The notes below the pieces were generated by a model. The model saw nothing but the letters and a program-made list of their open reading frames with translations, was not told where the DNA came from and searched no databases. The position numbers and the translations under genes were made by a program. This document shows positions 16,180-23,837 of a stretch of 41,605 bases of DNA, piece by piece (position 1 is the stretch's first letter; each line of letters starts with the position of its first letter). This stretch comes from Caldisericia bacterium (GTDB taxonomy: Bacteria; Caldisericota; Caldisericia; JAAYUI01), in assembly GCA_017992555.1 (NCBI GenBank), contig JAGOOK010000015.1, positions 1 through 41,605 of the forward strand, in the 5' to 3' direction.

Positions 16180-17556
16180 TTACTTGCTTGCCTTTTTTAG
16201 GACACACTCAAAGATATGACCTTCTTGTGAAGATTTGGTCGCATGCAAACCATAAACCTCAACTTGATCTTCATAATTGAACGATAGCAAATCAACCACT
16301 TCTGGTCGTATGTGGGTTGTTGTTTTCTCTCCTGCAACACTCTCAATAGTTGCAGTCTGAAGTTCGTAGTCGATGTCTATTATCATGCCAGAGATTTTGA
16401 CAACATCTGACGTTTTGCAGCCAATAAGCCTTCTTTGCAAATACGATGAAGATGAAACCTTTAGCATTGTTCCCAATGGCACACTCTTTGATCTCGACTT
16501 CTCAGAAAGCTGGATATTCCATCTAATATTGACTTCTGGTTCAATGCCACGGAGATCACGGCTTACTGGGTCTCTTTCAAAAACCGTACAGATTATTGCC
16601 GGGTTGGTCAAAGTTATCGAACTTGGAATACAAAGTCTTTCCTTCAGAGAGTAACTTCCCTTGACCTTGACCCAGTTCCCAATTGAAGATTTACCATTTG
16701 GACCATCATATTCAAAATTGATGACTGAATCGCACTCCCTGATGCTATATTTGTTTCCATTAATCTTTGATGGCACATCAAGCACTTCCCCGACAAATTC
16801 AACGCTGACAGTTTCTGGGCAAGGATTTTTCGTGCACACGGATGCAAACAGTATCGGGCCATAACTGTCTTTTACGTCTTGATAGCCCTCAACTCTTATA
16901 AAATCATCTTTTTTTATGTTGGTAAGGTTTTCAGATGTGTTAGTACTGTAAACCCGGATATCATTGTCAGAGGTATCCTTAGTTTCAAGCCATCCCGTTT
17001 TGGCATCTACCGAGACAACCTTTAGAAGAGATATTTTACGCCTCACGGTATCGTAAACAGATGCGTTATTGATTGTTTGTGAGAGATGGTAGTCCTGAGC
17101 GCCCCTGAAAGTATAGTATGTTTCAGATTTTAACCCGGCTGTTCCTTCGCCTGGTATGAAATTGATTTGCCAGTACTCATCATTGGATGTTAGCACCCTG
17201 AAGAGGCCATCATGCCATCCACCACTGGAAAGTTTTGCCCACAAAACAGTTGTTACTGTTTTGTCATAGACAATTTTGAACGTTGCGTCATGAAGGACAA
17301 ATTTTCTATTGGCATCCTGAATGGCAGTAAGGACCAGGGAATCCCCCGAACGCAACCTTTCCATTTCATTGGCATTCTTTGGGGAAAATTTATAAAGGCA
17401 GTCGCCACTTTTGAGAATAAATAAATTCTTCTCTGTATTTTTCGTGTAGAGCACGCCTTCAAGGCGTATCTCATTTGAGCCGGAGAGGCATGCTGGAGCG
17501 AATTGTCCAGCAAGCCCCATCACGACAAGGATGATAATTACTAATTTATCCCTCAT
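16180..17556 (-). CDS. Exported protein of unknown function, OB-like repeats possible
   Basis: A 458-residue protein with an N-terminal hydrophobic segment (KLVIIILVVMGLAGQFAPACL). This could be a signal peptide or a poor lipobox ending at the Cys. The rest is soluble and beta-rich, with recurrent phrases of the kind V-x-F-x-G-x-V-hydrophobic (for example LEGVLYTKN, FVGEVLDVPSKINGNKYSI and VKVKGSYS). These are consistent with a series of OB-like barrels, an inference only. No catalytic motif is visible. No SD precedes the ATG at 17556, and I could not find a clean leaderless promoter. It precedes the bCerS-like gene on the same strand with a 104-base gap. Confidence 0.75.
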   Translation of the reverse strand: MRDKLVIIILVVMGLAGQFAPACLSGSNEIRLEGVLYTKNTEKNLFILKSGDCLYKFSPKNANEMERLRSGDSLVLTAIQDANRKFVLHDATFKIVYDKTVTTVLWAKLSSGGWHDGLFRVLTSNDEYWQINFIPGEGTAGLKSETYYTFRGAQDYHLSQTINNASVYDTVRRKISLLKVVSVDAKTGWLETKDTSDNDIRVYSTNTSENLTNIKKDDFIRVEGYQDVKDSYGPILFASVCTKNPCPETVSVEFVGEVLDVPSKINGNKYSIRECDSVINFEYDGPNGKSSIGNWVKVKGSYSLKERLCIPSSITLTNPAIICTVFERDPVSRDLRGIEPEVNIRWNIQLSEKSRSKSVPLGTMLKVSSSSYLQRRLIGCKTSDVVKISGMIIDIDYELQTATIESVAGEKTTTHIRPEVVDLLSFNYEDQVEVYGLHATKSSQEGHIFECVLKKASK

Positions 17557-17605
17557 CTTTTGTTAAAAGAGATAAAGGATTTAACCTAAATATGCAAGTG
17601 CCAGA

Positions 17606-17998
17606 TTACTTTGCGTTAATGGTGATCTCGAAAGTATCGTATGGTGGCCCTTCTTCAGCAATATGCTTGGATTCCCAGACCATCTTTGCTGTTCCAGCAC
17701 TCGTAACCTCGAACGTGTAGATCCTCCAACCGCCGACTCCAACCATTCCTTCTGGATTTTCTTCGGTTTTGTATTCAGAACTCACGGTTCCAATTATTGC
17801 ATCACCTTCGATCTTTGGGTCAGTCCAATGGACTGGCGTTGTTTCGTTGGCCTTGAGTGTTACTTCAAATTTCTGGCCAACCGTTGCCTCAAAGGTTTTT
17901 CCCTTGTCTTCCTCGGTAACTTTGGTCGGGCCAGCAGCTGCGCCACCGCAACCCGCAAAAAGAATAGCAACACAAACTAAAGCAAGAATTTTTTTCAT
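17606..17998 (-). CDS. Chagasin-like (I42) cysteine-protease inhibitor lipoprotein
   Basis: A 130-residue lipoprotein. The lipobox LFAGC puts the anchored Cys at about residue 17. The mature domain resembles the chagasin/I42 inhibitor fold, whose three conserved loops are NPTTG, GxGG and RP[WF]. Here they are seen as NETTPVHW, GVGGWR and MVWESKH, in the right order, after a typical VGQKFEVTLKAN start. I42 proteins inhibit papain-type cysteine peptidases; anchoring would place the inhibitor at the cell surface or in the periplasm. The SD TGGAGG precedes the ATG. The loops deviate from consensus, so inhibitory activity is not certain. The target protease is not in the window. Confidence 0.82.
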   Translation of the reverse strand: MKKILALVCVAILFAGCGGAAAGPTKVTEEDKGKTFEATVGQKFEVTLKANETTPVHWTDPKIEGDAIIGTVSSEYKTEENPEGMVGVGGWRIYTFEVTSAGTAKMVWESKHIAEEGPPYDTFEITINAK

Positions 17999-18087
17999 TT
18001 AATCCTCCAAGTTTCAATTTTTTGTAAATCCCTAAACTAATACAATAATGATGTGTCAAATTTTTGCAAAGGGAAAGGAGAAATAAC

Positions 18088-18345
18088 ATGCCAGAAAAAT
18101 GTCGCACAGAAGAATTCCAGGTTTCAGGTGAAAAAGTCATCGAAAAAATCAAGGAACTCGTCCATGAAGGCAACATTAGAAGAATCATCATAAAAAATGA
18201 CCATGGTTCAACACTGGTTGAAATACCATTGACGCTTGGCGTCGTTGGTGCAGTATTGCTGCCTGTTTGGGCGGCAATTGGAGCAATAGCCGCACTGGTC
18301 ACAAAAATGACCATTGTTGTAGAGAGGGTCGAGGAGGAACAATGA
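18088..18345 (+). CDS. DUF4342 small protein
   Basis: An 85-residue protein with DUF4342 character. A charged N-terminal helix (EKVIEKIKELVHEGNIRRIIIK) is followed by a strand pair ending in VEIPLTLGVVGAV and a hydrophobic helix AAIGAIAALVTKMTIVVERVEE. The family's function is unknown; it often accompanies PspC/LiaF-type envelope-stress proteins. The start at 18088 is chosen because AAAGGAGA sits just upstream; a longer reading frame from 18064 would place that site inside the gene. The stop overlaps the next gene's start (ATGA), so the two are translationally coupled. Confidence 0.85.
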   Translation: MPEKCRTEEFQVSGEKVIEKIKELVHEGNIRRIIIKNDHGSTLVEIPLTLGVVGAVLLPVWAAIGAIAALVTKMTIVVERVEEEQ

Positions 18346-19109
18346 AAACCCCAATTTCAATATCATTTCCAGCTAGCGAGAGGCCAAAACTCAAGTTTTC
18401 AATAGGCGCTTGCAAGTTCAACCTGAGACCGGGTGATGGCCAGTCATGGGTGGAAGGAACCTATGATGACCCGACTGGTAATCTGCCATGTATCATAGAG
18501 CAATCCGGCAACGAAGTGAGCATCTCGCAATCAAGAAACATCTCGGGACTTATAAATGTCTTCAACAAAACGCCAACATTTGACCTCATGCTTTCCTCAC
18601 AAAATCCTTTCGATCTTGTGATAGAGGGAGGGGCAAGCGAGAACTGCGTCGAGCTGGGCGGACTGCCACTCTCGTCGGTTGCCGTGTCTTTTGGCGCAGG
18701 CAAGTTCGAGATGTCATTCCTGAAACCAAATCCTGTTCTGATGGATTCATTCAGGGTCTCTACAGGGGCCGGCTCAATGACGCTGCTGAAATTGCTGAAT
18801 GCCGGATTCAAAAATCTCAGGGTAGAGGGCGGGGCGGCCTCGTACAAGATTGACTTCACTGGCCAGCTTGGCCAGGATTGCAATGCAACTATCCAGATAG
18901 GTGCTGCATCGCTTGACCTCGATATCCCATCAGATGTCCCAGTTGCAGTGAAAAGCGAAACAACGCTTGGTGGAACAGAAATGGGCAGTGGTTTCACCAC
19001 AAAAGATGGCTGGCTGGTAAACCAGGCATATCTCACCAACCCTTCACCAGCGTTGTCCATTTCTGCTTCTATTGCCCTAGGTTCACTCAAACTCAAGATC
19101 GCAAAATAG
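18342..19109 (+). CDS. Toast-rack (LiaF-C/DUF2154-like) beta protein
   Basis: This 255-residue beta-rich protein has no signal peptide or membrane helix. The opening (LKFSIGACKFNLRPGDG...WVEGTYDD) and the repeated turns (VEGGASENCVELGGLPLSSVAVSFGAGKFEMSF) fit the toast-rack beta-solenoid found in LiaF/VraT-type cell-envelope stress proteins. The ATG at 18342 overlaps the DUF4342 stop codon and follows GAGGAGG, which is coded by the end of that gene. The paired genes probably form one functional unit; the toast-rack fold usually faces the membrane or its partner. Specific ligands cannot be inferred. Confidence 0.75.
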   Translation: MKTPISISFPASERPKLKFSIGACKFNLRPGDGQSWVEGTYDDPTGNLPCIIEQSGNEVSISQSRNISGLINVFNKTPTFDLMLSSQNPFDLVIEGGASENCVELGGLPLSSVAVSFGAGKFEMSFLKPNPVLMDSFRVSTGAGSMTLLKLLNAGFKNLRVEGGAASYKIDFTGQLGQDCNATIQIGAASLDLDIPSDVPVAVKSETTLGGTEMGSGFTTKDGWLVNQAYLTNPSPALSISASIALGSLKLKIAK

Positions 19110-19155
19110 CACAGGGGGCTTGAGGATAACCCCCCAAACGACTACCATCTGGCCC

Positions 19156-20973
19156 ATGGAACCATACTCAGACAACAGACCCCTGACCAGATGGTGGTGG
19201 TTTTCAGGCCCCATCAACGAGAAAGATATTGATTTCCAGCTCTCATGGCTGAAGAGCAATGGCTTTGGCGGAGTTGAAATAGCATGGGTCTATCCGCTCC
19301 CGGAGATCGAGGAAGGCCCTGCATGGCTTTCAAGAGAGCTCTCCGACAAGGTCCATCACACAAAAGAACGTGCCGGATCATTGGGGCTCGCATGCGATTT
19401 CACCTTCGGCACTCTCTGGCCCTTTGGCGGGTCGATGGTGAGCGAGGAAGACGCCTCAAAAAACTTCTACGGCACCTCAAAACAGCGGATAAGGAAATCG
19501 TGGGAGGCAAGAACTTATCCTGAAACATTTGTTCTTGACCACATGAATGAGGGTGCGTTTCTTCGCTATGCAGAAAAGATGGGGAACTTCCTGCCGCTTG
19601 ATGGGGAAAAACAATGTCTCTTCTGTGACTCATTCGAGGTCGCCACCGAAGGCCTCTGGGCAAGAGGCTTTGAAAACAACTTCAAGTCTGCTTTCGGATA
19701 TGACATAGTCCCATTTATGGACGATCTGGATTCAAGCCCGGGGGCAAGATACGACTACAGAAAGCTCGTATCAAAAATGCTCCTGGAAAATTTTTTCAGC
19801 CCATTTGCCAGATGGTGCAGGGAACACAATTCTTTCTCAAGAGTGCAGGTCCATGGGGCACCAGTCGACATACTCGAGGGATATACAATGTGCGATGTTC
19901 CAGAGAGCGAAGCTGTCCTCTTTGATCCACATTTTTCACAGCTTGCCGCAAGCTCCGCCGCGTTGACCGGCAAAAAATATGTAACAGCCGAAACCTTTAC
20001 ATGCCTCTACGGATGGAAGGGGTGGCCAGGCCCGGGTCAGCACCAGAGGGAAGAAAAAACCGGCGACCTGAAGCTGCTTGCAGACGCCATGCTGGCAAAC
20101 GGCATCAACAAAGTCATCTGGCACGGCATGCCATACAATCCAGAGGGTGGCAAAAATTCTTTCTATGCAAGCGTCCACGTTGGCCCAGACGCAAGCTTTG
20201 CAGGCGACCTGCCAGCGTTTAATGGCTACATGAAAAAAATCTCCGATTTCCTGCTTGAGGGCAAACCATATTTCCAGTGTGCTGTCATGCTTCCGGTCGA
20301 GGACGCATGGATGGAAGGCGAGCTTGAAGACAAACTCAAGAGGCCATCTGCGAAATACCACTGGGAGTTCCACTACCAGAGTATGCCGGAAGAACTCTGG
20401 GGCCACCGCCCATGCTGGATAACAGCACCATTCCTGAAAAAAGCAGAGGTCAGGGACGGTTTTACCGTCATTGGCGACCTAGAGCTTGATTTTATCTATG
20501 TTGACTGCCAGTATCTTGATTTCGAAGGGCTCGATACGCTTATCAGCATGGCACAAAGAGGTGCAAGGATCTGCCTGAAGCAAGTTCCGGAACAGCCAGG
20601 TTTTATTGCTTCCCCGGCTTACGAAAAGGCAATTTCGAAACTGGCCTCATTTGAAAACGTATCGGATAACATCAAAAAATTGTCCACATTACTGCCACTT
20701 TTTGCCACAACAAATAAGCTAAAACCTGAATACTGGTGCAGAAAAACAGGTGACGGAATAAATATTTTCATGGCAAATCCAGCGACAAGGGCAATTTCAT
20801 ACCCGATGCCCTATGGGTTGTCAGATGGAACCACTGAAGTAAAAATGGAGCTTGATGCAGCATTTTTGGGCCAGGAAAAGAGCATTGGCATCAGCTTCAA
20901 GAAGGAGGTTTCCACTATGCTCCGACTTTCCAAGGGAGGAATTATTTGCGAAGAGGCCCATTTGTTAAATTAA
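19156..20973 (+). CDS. GH106-like glycoside hydrolase, short form
   Basis: A 605-residue protein beginning PLTRWWWFSGPINEKDIDFQLSWLKSNGFGGVEIAWVYP, which matches the start of alpha-L-rhamnosidase-like GH106 enzymes. The same family look continues through FTFGTLWPFGG, CDSFEV, VTAETFTCLYGWKGWPGPGQHQREEKTGDLKLLADAMLANGINKVIWHG and the CAVMLPVEDAW segment. Typical members exceed 900 residues, so the C-terminal beta-sandwich regions are missing. No signal peptide is visible, which suggests cytosolic use of oligosaccharides. The start is uncertain: the ATG at 19156 lacks an SD, and a TTG at 19120 sits too close to a G-run. It follows the toast-rack gene by only 46 bases. Confidence 0.8.
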   Translation: MEPYSDNRPLTRWWWFSGPINEKDIDFQLSWLKSNGFGGVEIAWVYPLPEIEEGPAWLSRELSDKVHHTKERAGSLGLACDFTFGTLWPFGGSMVSEEDASKNFYGTSKQRIRKSWEARTYPETFVLDHMNEGAFLRYAEKMGNFLPLDGEKQCLFCDSFEVATEGLWARGFENNFKSAFGYDIVPFMDDLDSSPGARYDYRKLVSKMLLENFFSPFARWCREHNSFSRVQVHGAPVDILEGYTMCDVPESEAVLFDPHFSQLAASSAALTGKKYVTAETFTCLYGWKGWPGPGQHQREEKTGDLKLLADAMLANGINKVIWHGMPYNPEGGKNSFYASVHVGPDASFAGDLPAFNGYMKKISDFLLEGKPYFQCAVMLPVEDAWMEGELEDKLKRPSAKYHWEFHYQSMPEELWGHRPCWITAPFLKKAEVRDGFTVIGDLELDFIYVDCQYLDFEGLDTLISMAQRGARICLKQVPEQPGFIASPAYEKAISKLASFENVSDNIKKLSTLLPLFATTNKLKPEYWCRKTGDGINIFMANPATRAISYPMPYGLSDGTTEVKMELDAAFLGQEKSIGISFKKEVSTMLRLSKGGIICEEAHLLN

Positions 20974-21024
20974 CAATTAAATGTTAATCTGACTAATATC
21001 ATTTTTCCGCAATAAGAGCAATAT

Positions 21025-21052
21025 TTGACAAACTTTATGGGTTGTTTATAAT
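21025..21052 (+). promoter_or_regulatory. Near-consensus sigma70 promoter for the 55-residue gene
   Basis: TTGACA (21025-21030), a 16-base spacer and TATAAT (21047-21052). This is the best promoter match in the window. An AAAGGAGG site lies downstream. Confidence 0.85.
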
Positions 21053-21081
21053 AAGTCTTACGAAAGGAGGATTTAGGTTAA

Positions 21082-21249
21082 ATGTCAAAAATTACGTTGA
21101 TTATAATTGGTATTTTGCTGGTGATTATGGGCCTTTCGGGGATATGGTCATGGTTTGGGCTTGGTGTTGAGCCAATGTGGCACGCAATTTTGAAGATTGC
21201 AATTGGAATAATCGCCGTTCTCATCGGTGCAATGGACAAAACGGCTTGA
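21082..21249 (+). CDS. 55-residue double-helix membrane microprotein
   Basis: A complete small gene with its own promoter (21025-21052), AAAGGAGG at 21063-21070 and a terminator. The product starts MSKITLIIIGILLVIMGLSG. It has two transmembrane helices (about 4-20 and 36-50) linked by a short segment with three Trp residues (IWSWFGLGVEPMW), and ends MDKTA. I do not recognise the family. The second helix ends in VLIGAMDK and the loop is Trp-rich, like small two-helix inner-membrane proteins of unknown function. The strong isolated promoter suggests high expression. Confidence 0.82.
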   Translation: MSKITLIIIGILLVIMGLSGIWSWFGLGVEPMWHAILKIAIGIIAVLIGAMDKTA

Positions 21250-21278
21250 CCTAACAAGAAAAACCTGTTTTTAATTCT

Positions 21279-21307
21279 AAAGCCCCTGAATTTCTCAGGG
21301 GCTTTTA
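21279..21307 (+). terminator. Terminator of the 55-residue gene, probably bidirectional
   Basis: An 11-bp stem (21279-21289 with 21295-21305) with a five-base loop and a T tail. The A-rich left flank also makes it usable for the convergent lipoprotein gene ending at 21339. Confidence 0.8.
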
Positions 21308-21338
21308 TATTTAAGAGATTTATAAAATCAGGAAACTT

Positions 21339-21839
21339 TTACTTTATCTCGCTGTCAAATATCTTCCATTCGCCAGTAAGATCGCTGAGCGTGTACGAAC
21401 CAATGGGTGTATCGTCCTGTTTTTTTAGTTTGTCATAAACGTATAACATGAAACCAACCTTGACCATTCTTACATTGGCATTTTTTTTCATGACCGAGAG
21501 GGAGATGACCCTTGCACTCTTGTAGTCCACCTCGGCCTTGGCCTTTTCAAACATCTCGACCATCTGTTTCTTGCTGACCCTTGCAGTCTGGAATGGCGAG
21601 TTCTTTTCTATCTGTGACCAGGCCTCGTCATATTTGCCAGAAAAGAGGTTTTCGAAGTATGAAAGCACGACCTTTGACGCTGGGTGGTTTTCCGGGCCGG
21701 CCTGTTTTATGGCTTCGTCAACCTTTGACTTGTACTCTCCGCCATCCACCATGGCATTGATTTCATCCCATGTTGGCACTTTGGCGCCACAGCCTGCAGC
21801 AACAGCAACTAGCAACATAAAACAAATAATCTTTCTCAT
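21339..21839 (-). CDS. Lipoprotein, DUF4878-like
   Basis: A 166-residue lipoprotein. From the ATG at 21839 it reads MRKIICFMLLVAVAAGC, a classic lipobox (AAGC). The middle (ASKVVLSYFENLFSGKYDEAWSQI...SPFQTARVSKKQMVEMFEKA) and the tail (YTLSDLTGEWKIFD) resemble the DUF4878/NTF2-like fold in which a short domain of one helix pair packs on a curved sheet. Its function is unknown. An in-frame ATG at 21857 would give six more residues. No SD is present at either. TAAAAT at 21853-21848 lies eight bases from the ATG at 21839, so a near-leaderless mRNA is plausible. Confidence 0.78.
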   Translation of the reverse strand: MRKIICFMLLVAVAAGCGAKVPTWDEINAMVDGGEYKSKVDEAIKQAGPENHPASKVVLSYFENLFSGKYDEAWSQIEKNSPFQTARVSKKQMVEMFEKAKAEVDYKSARVISLSVMKKNANVRMVKVGFMLYVYDKLKKQDDTPIGSYTLSDLTGEWKIFDSEIK

Positions 21840-21885
21840 CTTTATGAATTTTACCACTTATGGCCATCTTTGGAAGGGGGTAGTG

Positions 21886-21913
21886 TTCCAAAAACATCCA
21901 AAACCTGTATAAT
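21886..21913 (+). promoter_or_regulatory. Promoter of the zinc-ribbon membrane gene
   Basis: TTCCAA (21886-21891), a 16-base spacer, TATAAT (21908-21913). AAGGAGG follows at 21919-21925 and the ATG at 21931. Confidence 0.65.
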
Positions 21914-21930
21914 CCAGCAAGGAGGTTGCA

Positions 21931-22182
21931 ATGGAAAACAGAAAAATTGGGTGGTTGCCGGTCATTGTAGTTTTGATTATTGGCGTGCCATCACTCTGGA
22001 TTGGCATCGACAAATCAAATGTCGCATTCATAATCTTTGGTGCTTTCGAGCTGGTTGTTGGTGCTATCGGTATCTGGGCAATACTCCGGAATTCAAAGGT
22101 GCCGAGGACAGTCTGTCCAAACTGCAAGGAACCGATTGGCCCAGGAATGGAATCATGCCCGAATTGCGGAATCAAACTTTAG
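21931..22182 (+). CDS. Small membrane protein with C-terminal zinc ribbon
   Basis: An 83-residue protein. Two transmembrane helices (about 8-24 and 31-52) are followed by a cytosolic zinc ribbon with two CPNC knuckles (VCPNCKEPIGPGMESCPNCGIKL). Such short zinc-ribbon membrane proteins are widespread and of unknown role. The start is set by AAGGAGG five bases upstream of the ATG. It converges with the radical SAM gene with only five bases between the stop codons and no terminator. Confidence 0.85.
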   Translation: MENRKIGWLPVIVVLIIGVPSLWIGIDKSNVAFIIFGAFELVVGAIGIWAILRNSKVPRTVCPNCKEPIGPGMESCPNCGIKL

Positions 22183-22187
22183 AGTGA

Positions 22188-22976
22188 CTAGTAACATGTA
22201 AGCTGAACACCTATTCTGTTTGCTTTTTCTATTGCCCTGAGTTTTTGGGCTTTTCTGAAATCGGTATTGGAGAGTAATCTCATTGCGTCATCAAAATTTA
22301 GACCGAGTTTTCTGTACGAAATAGCAAGGCTTTTTAACACTCTCGGATAGGGGTTCAAAAAATCCATCGAAAGGCCACAACCGATTGTTGCGGCAATCTC
22401 GATTATCCTGTCAACATTTGTAACGAGTGGTAATATCGGGGACATGAAAATCCATGTTGCCACACCTTTTTGTTTGAACATCTTCAAGGCATCGACTCTG
22501 GCGCGTATCGGTGCAGAGTCATCCTCAAAAGCTGTCCTGAGACACTCGTCATGGTAGGACATTGAAAATCCGACAGTCGGCCCATCAAATTTTGTTATAA
22601 GATCGACATCTCTGACCACAAGGGCAGATTTTGTCAGGATGTCTACTCTGCAATCGACCTTTGAAAGCAGTTCCAGACACGCTCTTGTTACCCCGAATTT
22701 TGCCTCAAGGGGTTGATAGGCATCTGTGGAGGTCGAAAAAACCACAGATTTGCCACTTGCCTTTTTTACCTGCTTCATCAAAACATCTGGCAGGTTGATT
22801 TTTGGATATACAAATCTTCCCCAGCGCTCCTTTTCATCAAGAAACCGGCACATGAATGTTGCATAGCAAAAGGAACACGCATGGGAACAGCCATAATAAG
22901 GATTTATCGAGTAATCACAGCCCTGGACCTTCGACTTTACAAGTGCCGATTTTGTAAGCCTGGCCTCTATTTTGAT
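22188..22976 (-). CDS. SPL-like radical SAM protein, non-canonical AUC start
   Basis: A 262-residue SPL-like radical SAM protein. The 4Fe-4S motif CSHACSFC (Cxxx-CxxC, Cys30/34/37 of the extended frame) follows the family signature DYSINPYYGC. The familiar FSTSTDAYQPLE and VDILTKSALVVRD segments come later. The first ATG (22853) lies after the iron-sulfur motif and would give a dead protein. The frame is open back to a stop just before GAGAGC, and it contains no ATG, GTG or TTG upstream of the motif. Family alignment puts the start at ATC (22976-22974), four bases after AGGGTGG and overlapping the end of the upstream gene. The gene therefore probably starts at a rare AUC and depends on coupling. 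Confidence 0.8.
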   Translation of the reverse strand: MKIEARLTKSALVKSKVQGCDYSINPYYGCSHACSFCYATFMCRFLDEKERWGRFVYPKINLPDVLMKQVKKASGKSVVFSTSTDAYQPLEAKFGVTRACLELLSKVDCRVDILTKSALVVRDVDLITKFDGPTVGFSMSYHDECLRTAFEDDSAPIRARVDALKMFKQKGVATWIFMSPILPLVTNVDRIIEIAATIGCGLSMDFLNPYPRVLKSLAISYRKLGLNFDDAMRLLSNTDFRKAQKLRAIEKANRIGVQLTCY

Positions 22977-23524
22977 CGTTCCACCCTGTCCTTTATATCT
23001 CTGGAGGCTCTCTCAAAATTTTCAAACTGACGCCAGTTATAGATGCAATAGGCCATAAAAAGCAACGTTGAGCCAAATATTGCCCACCCGGAGAAATCAT
23101 GGCTAAACCAGAGCGAGAACGCCGAAGCAACAAAAAACATTCCAAATACTATCGAAGCAAGGCCCCATGCAAATCTTGGGAAAGACTGCAGTTCATAGGC
23201 ATGGGCCGATAGTATTCTGGCCGCCTTGATTGCCTGGTTCATGGTTGGGCTCCCCTCAGGAAGGTCAAAGGAGCATTCTTTATATATTATTGTTGCACCA
23301 ATGGCACCAAAAAAAGCATCCACAAAATCTCTTGATATCTTGGCTTCCTTTGCCTTTGGATGGTTCACAAGGTATTGCTCACAGGCATTTTTATATTTTG
23401 TGGCTATCGCCTCGCAGGCAACCAGCGCCCACTGCCTGACTTTTGACGTGTCTGCAGATTTTATTGCCAGCTCACCTTTATAGGCAAGGACCAGGTATTC
23501 TGTAACTTCCGGATTTGTCTTCAT
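22967..23524 (-). CDS. Membrane protein of unknown function upstream of the SPL-like gene
   Basis: A 185-residue protein of unknown family. A soluble, helix-rich N-terminal half (ALVACEAIATKYKNACEQYL) is followed by a pair of transmembrane helices (about 120-162, FAWGLASIVFGMFFVASAFSLWF and WAIFGSTLLFMAYCIYNW) and a charged tail ending RVERSK. No SD precedes the ATG, but a promoter with a -10 ending six bases upstream predicts a leaderless mRNA. Its last codons overlap the proposed AUC start of the radical SAM gene by ten bases, so the two are likely co-translated. Confidence 0.8.
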   Translation of the reverse strand: MKTNPEVTEYLVLAYKGELAIKSADTSKVRQWALVACEAIATKYKNACEQYLVNHPKAKEAKISRDFVDAFFGAIGATIIYKECSFDLPEGSPTMNQAIKAARILSAHAYELQSFPRFAWGLASIVFGMFFVASAFSLWFSHDFSGWAIFGSTLLFMAYCIYNWRQFENFERASRDIKDRVERSK

Positions 23525-23530
23525 GACTCA

Positions 23531-23558
23531 AGGATAAGGTTTTTGTGGAAAGATTCAA
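23531..23558 (-). promoter_or_regulatory. Leaderless-type promoter of the 185-residue gene
   Basis: Minus strand: TTGAAT (23558-23553), a 16-base spacer, TATCCT (23536-23531), then six bases to the ATG at 23524. Confidence 0.6.
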
Positions 23559-23803
23559 ACCTGAACGGGTTACACTTTTGGTTATATAAATATTAATCTG
23601 TGCATTATTTCGACTGTAATTCGTATAAAATTAAACCAACCGATTTTGTGCCCAGTTTCACTATTAATTTGTTTCAACTTTGATAATAGAAAATGTATTT
23701 CACAAATGTGTATAAAAACATTTACAGAACATCCTCTTACATCGTGAGACCACAAATAAAACAAATTTAATAAAACGTCTGTTTGGCATTAGCAACCCCA
23801 TAA
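23559..23803. other. AT-rich divergent intergenic region
   Basis: AT-rich spacer between two divergently transcribed units. I found no ORF with a ribosome site. Only the leaderless-type promoters at its two ends (23531-23558 minus, 23804-23831 plus) are identifiable. Confidence 0.55.
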
Positions 23804-23831
23804 TTGACTTGCCCTGGTGCAAGGTTATGGT
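23804..23831 (+). promoter_or_regulatory. Leaderless-type promoter of the decarboxylase operon
   Basis: TTGACT (23804-23809), a 16-base spacer, TATGGT (23826-23831), then six bases and GTG at 23838. The -10 is weak (four of six matches), but the layout is the same as at rarA. Confidence 0.5.
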
Positions 23832-23837
23832 GACGAT

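Noticed and set aside
22188-22853. Radical SAM gene read as a truncated pseudogene starting at ATG 22853
   Set aside because: The frame continues upstream with perfect family motifs, including the iron-sulfur cysteines, so only the start codon is unusual.
23582-23764. Sixty-codon minus-strand ORF in the AT-rich spacer
   Set aside because: No SD, no promoter at the right distance, and an amino-acid composition typical of translated AT-rich non-coding DNA.
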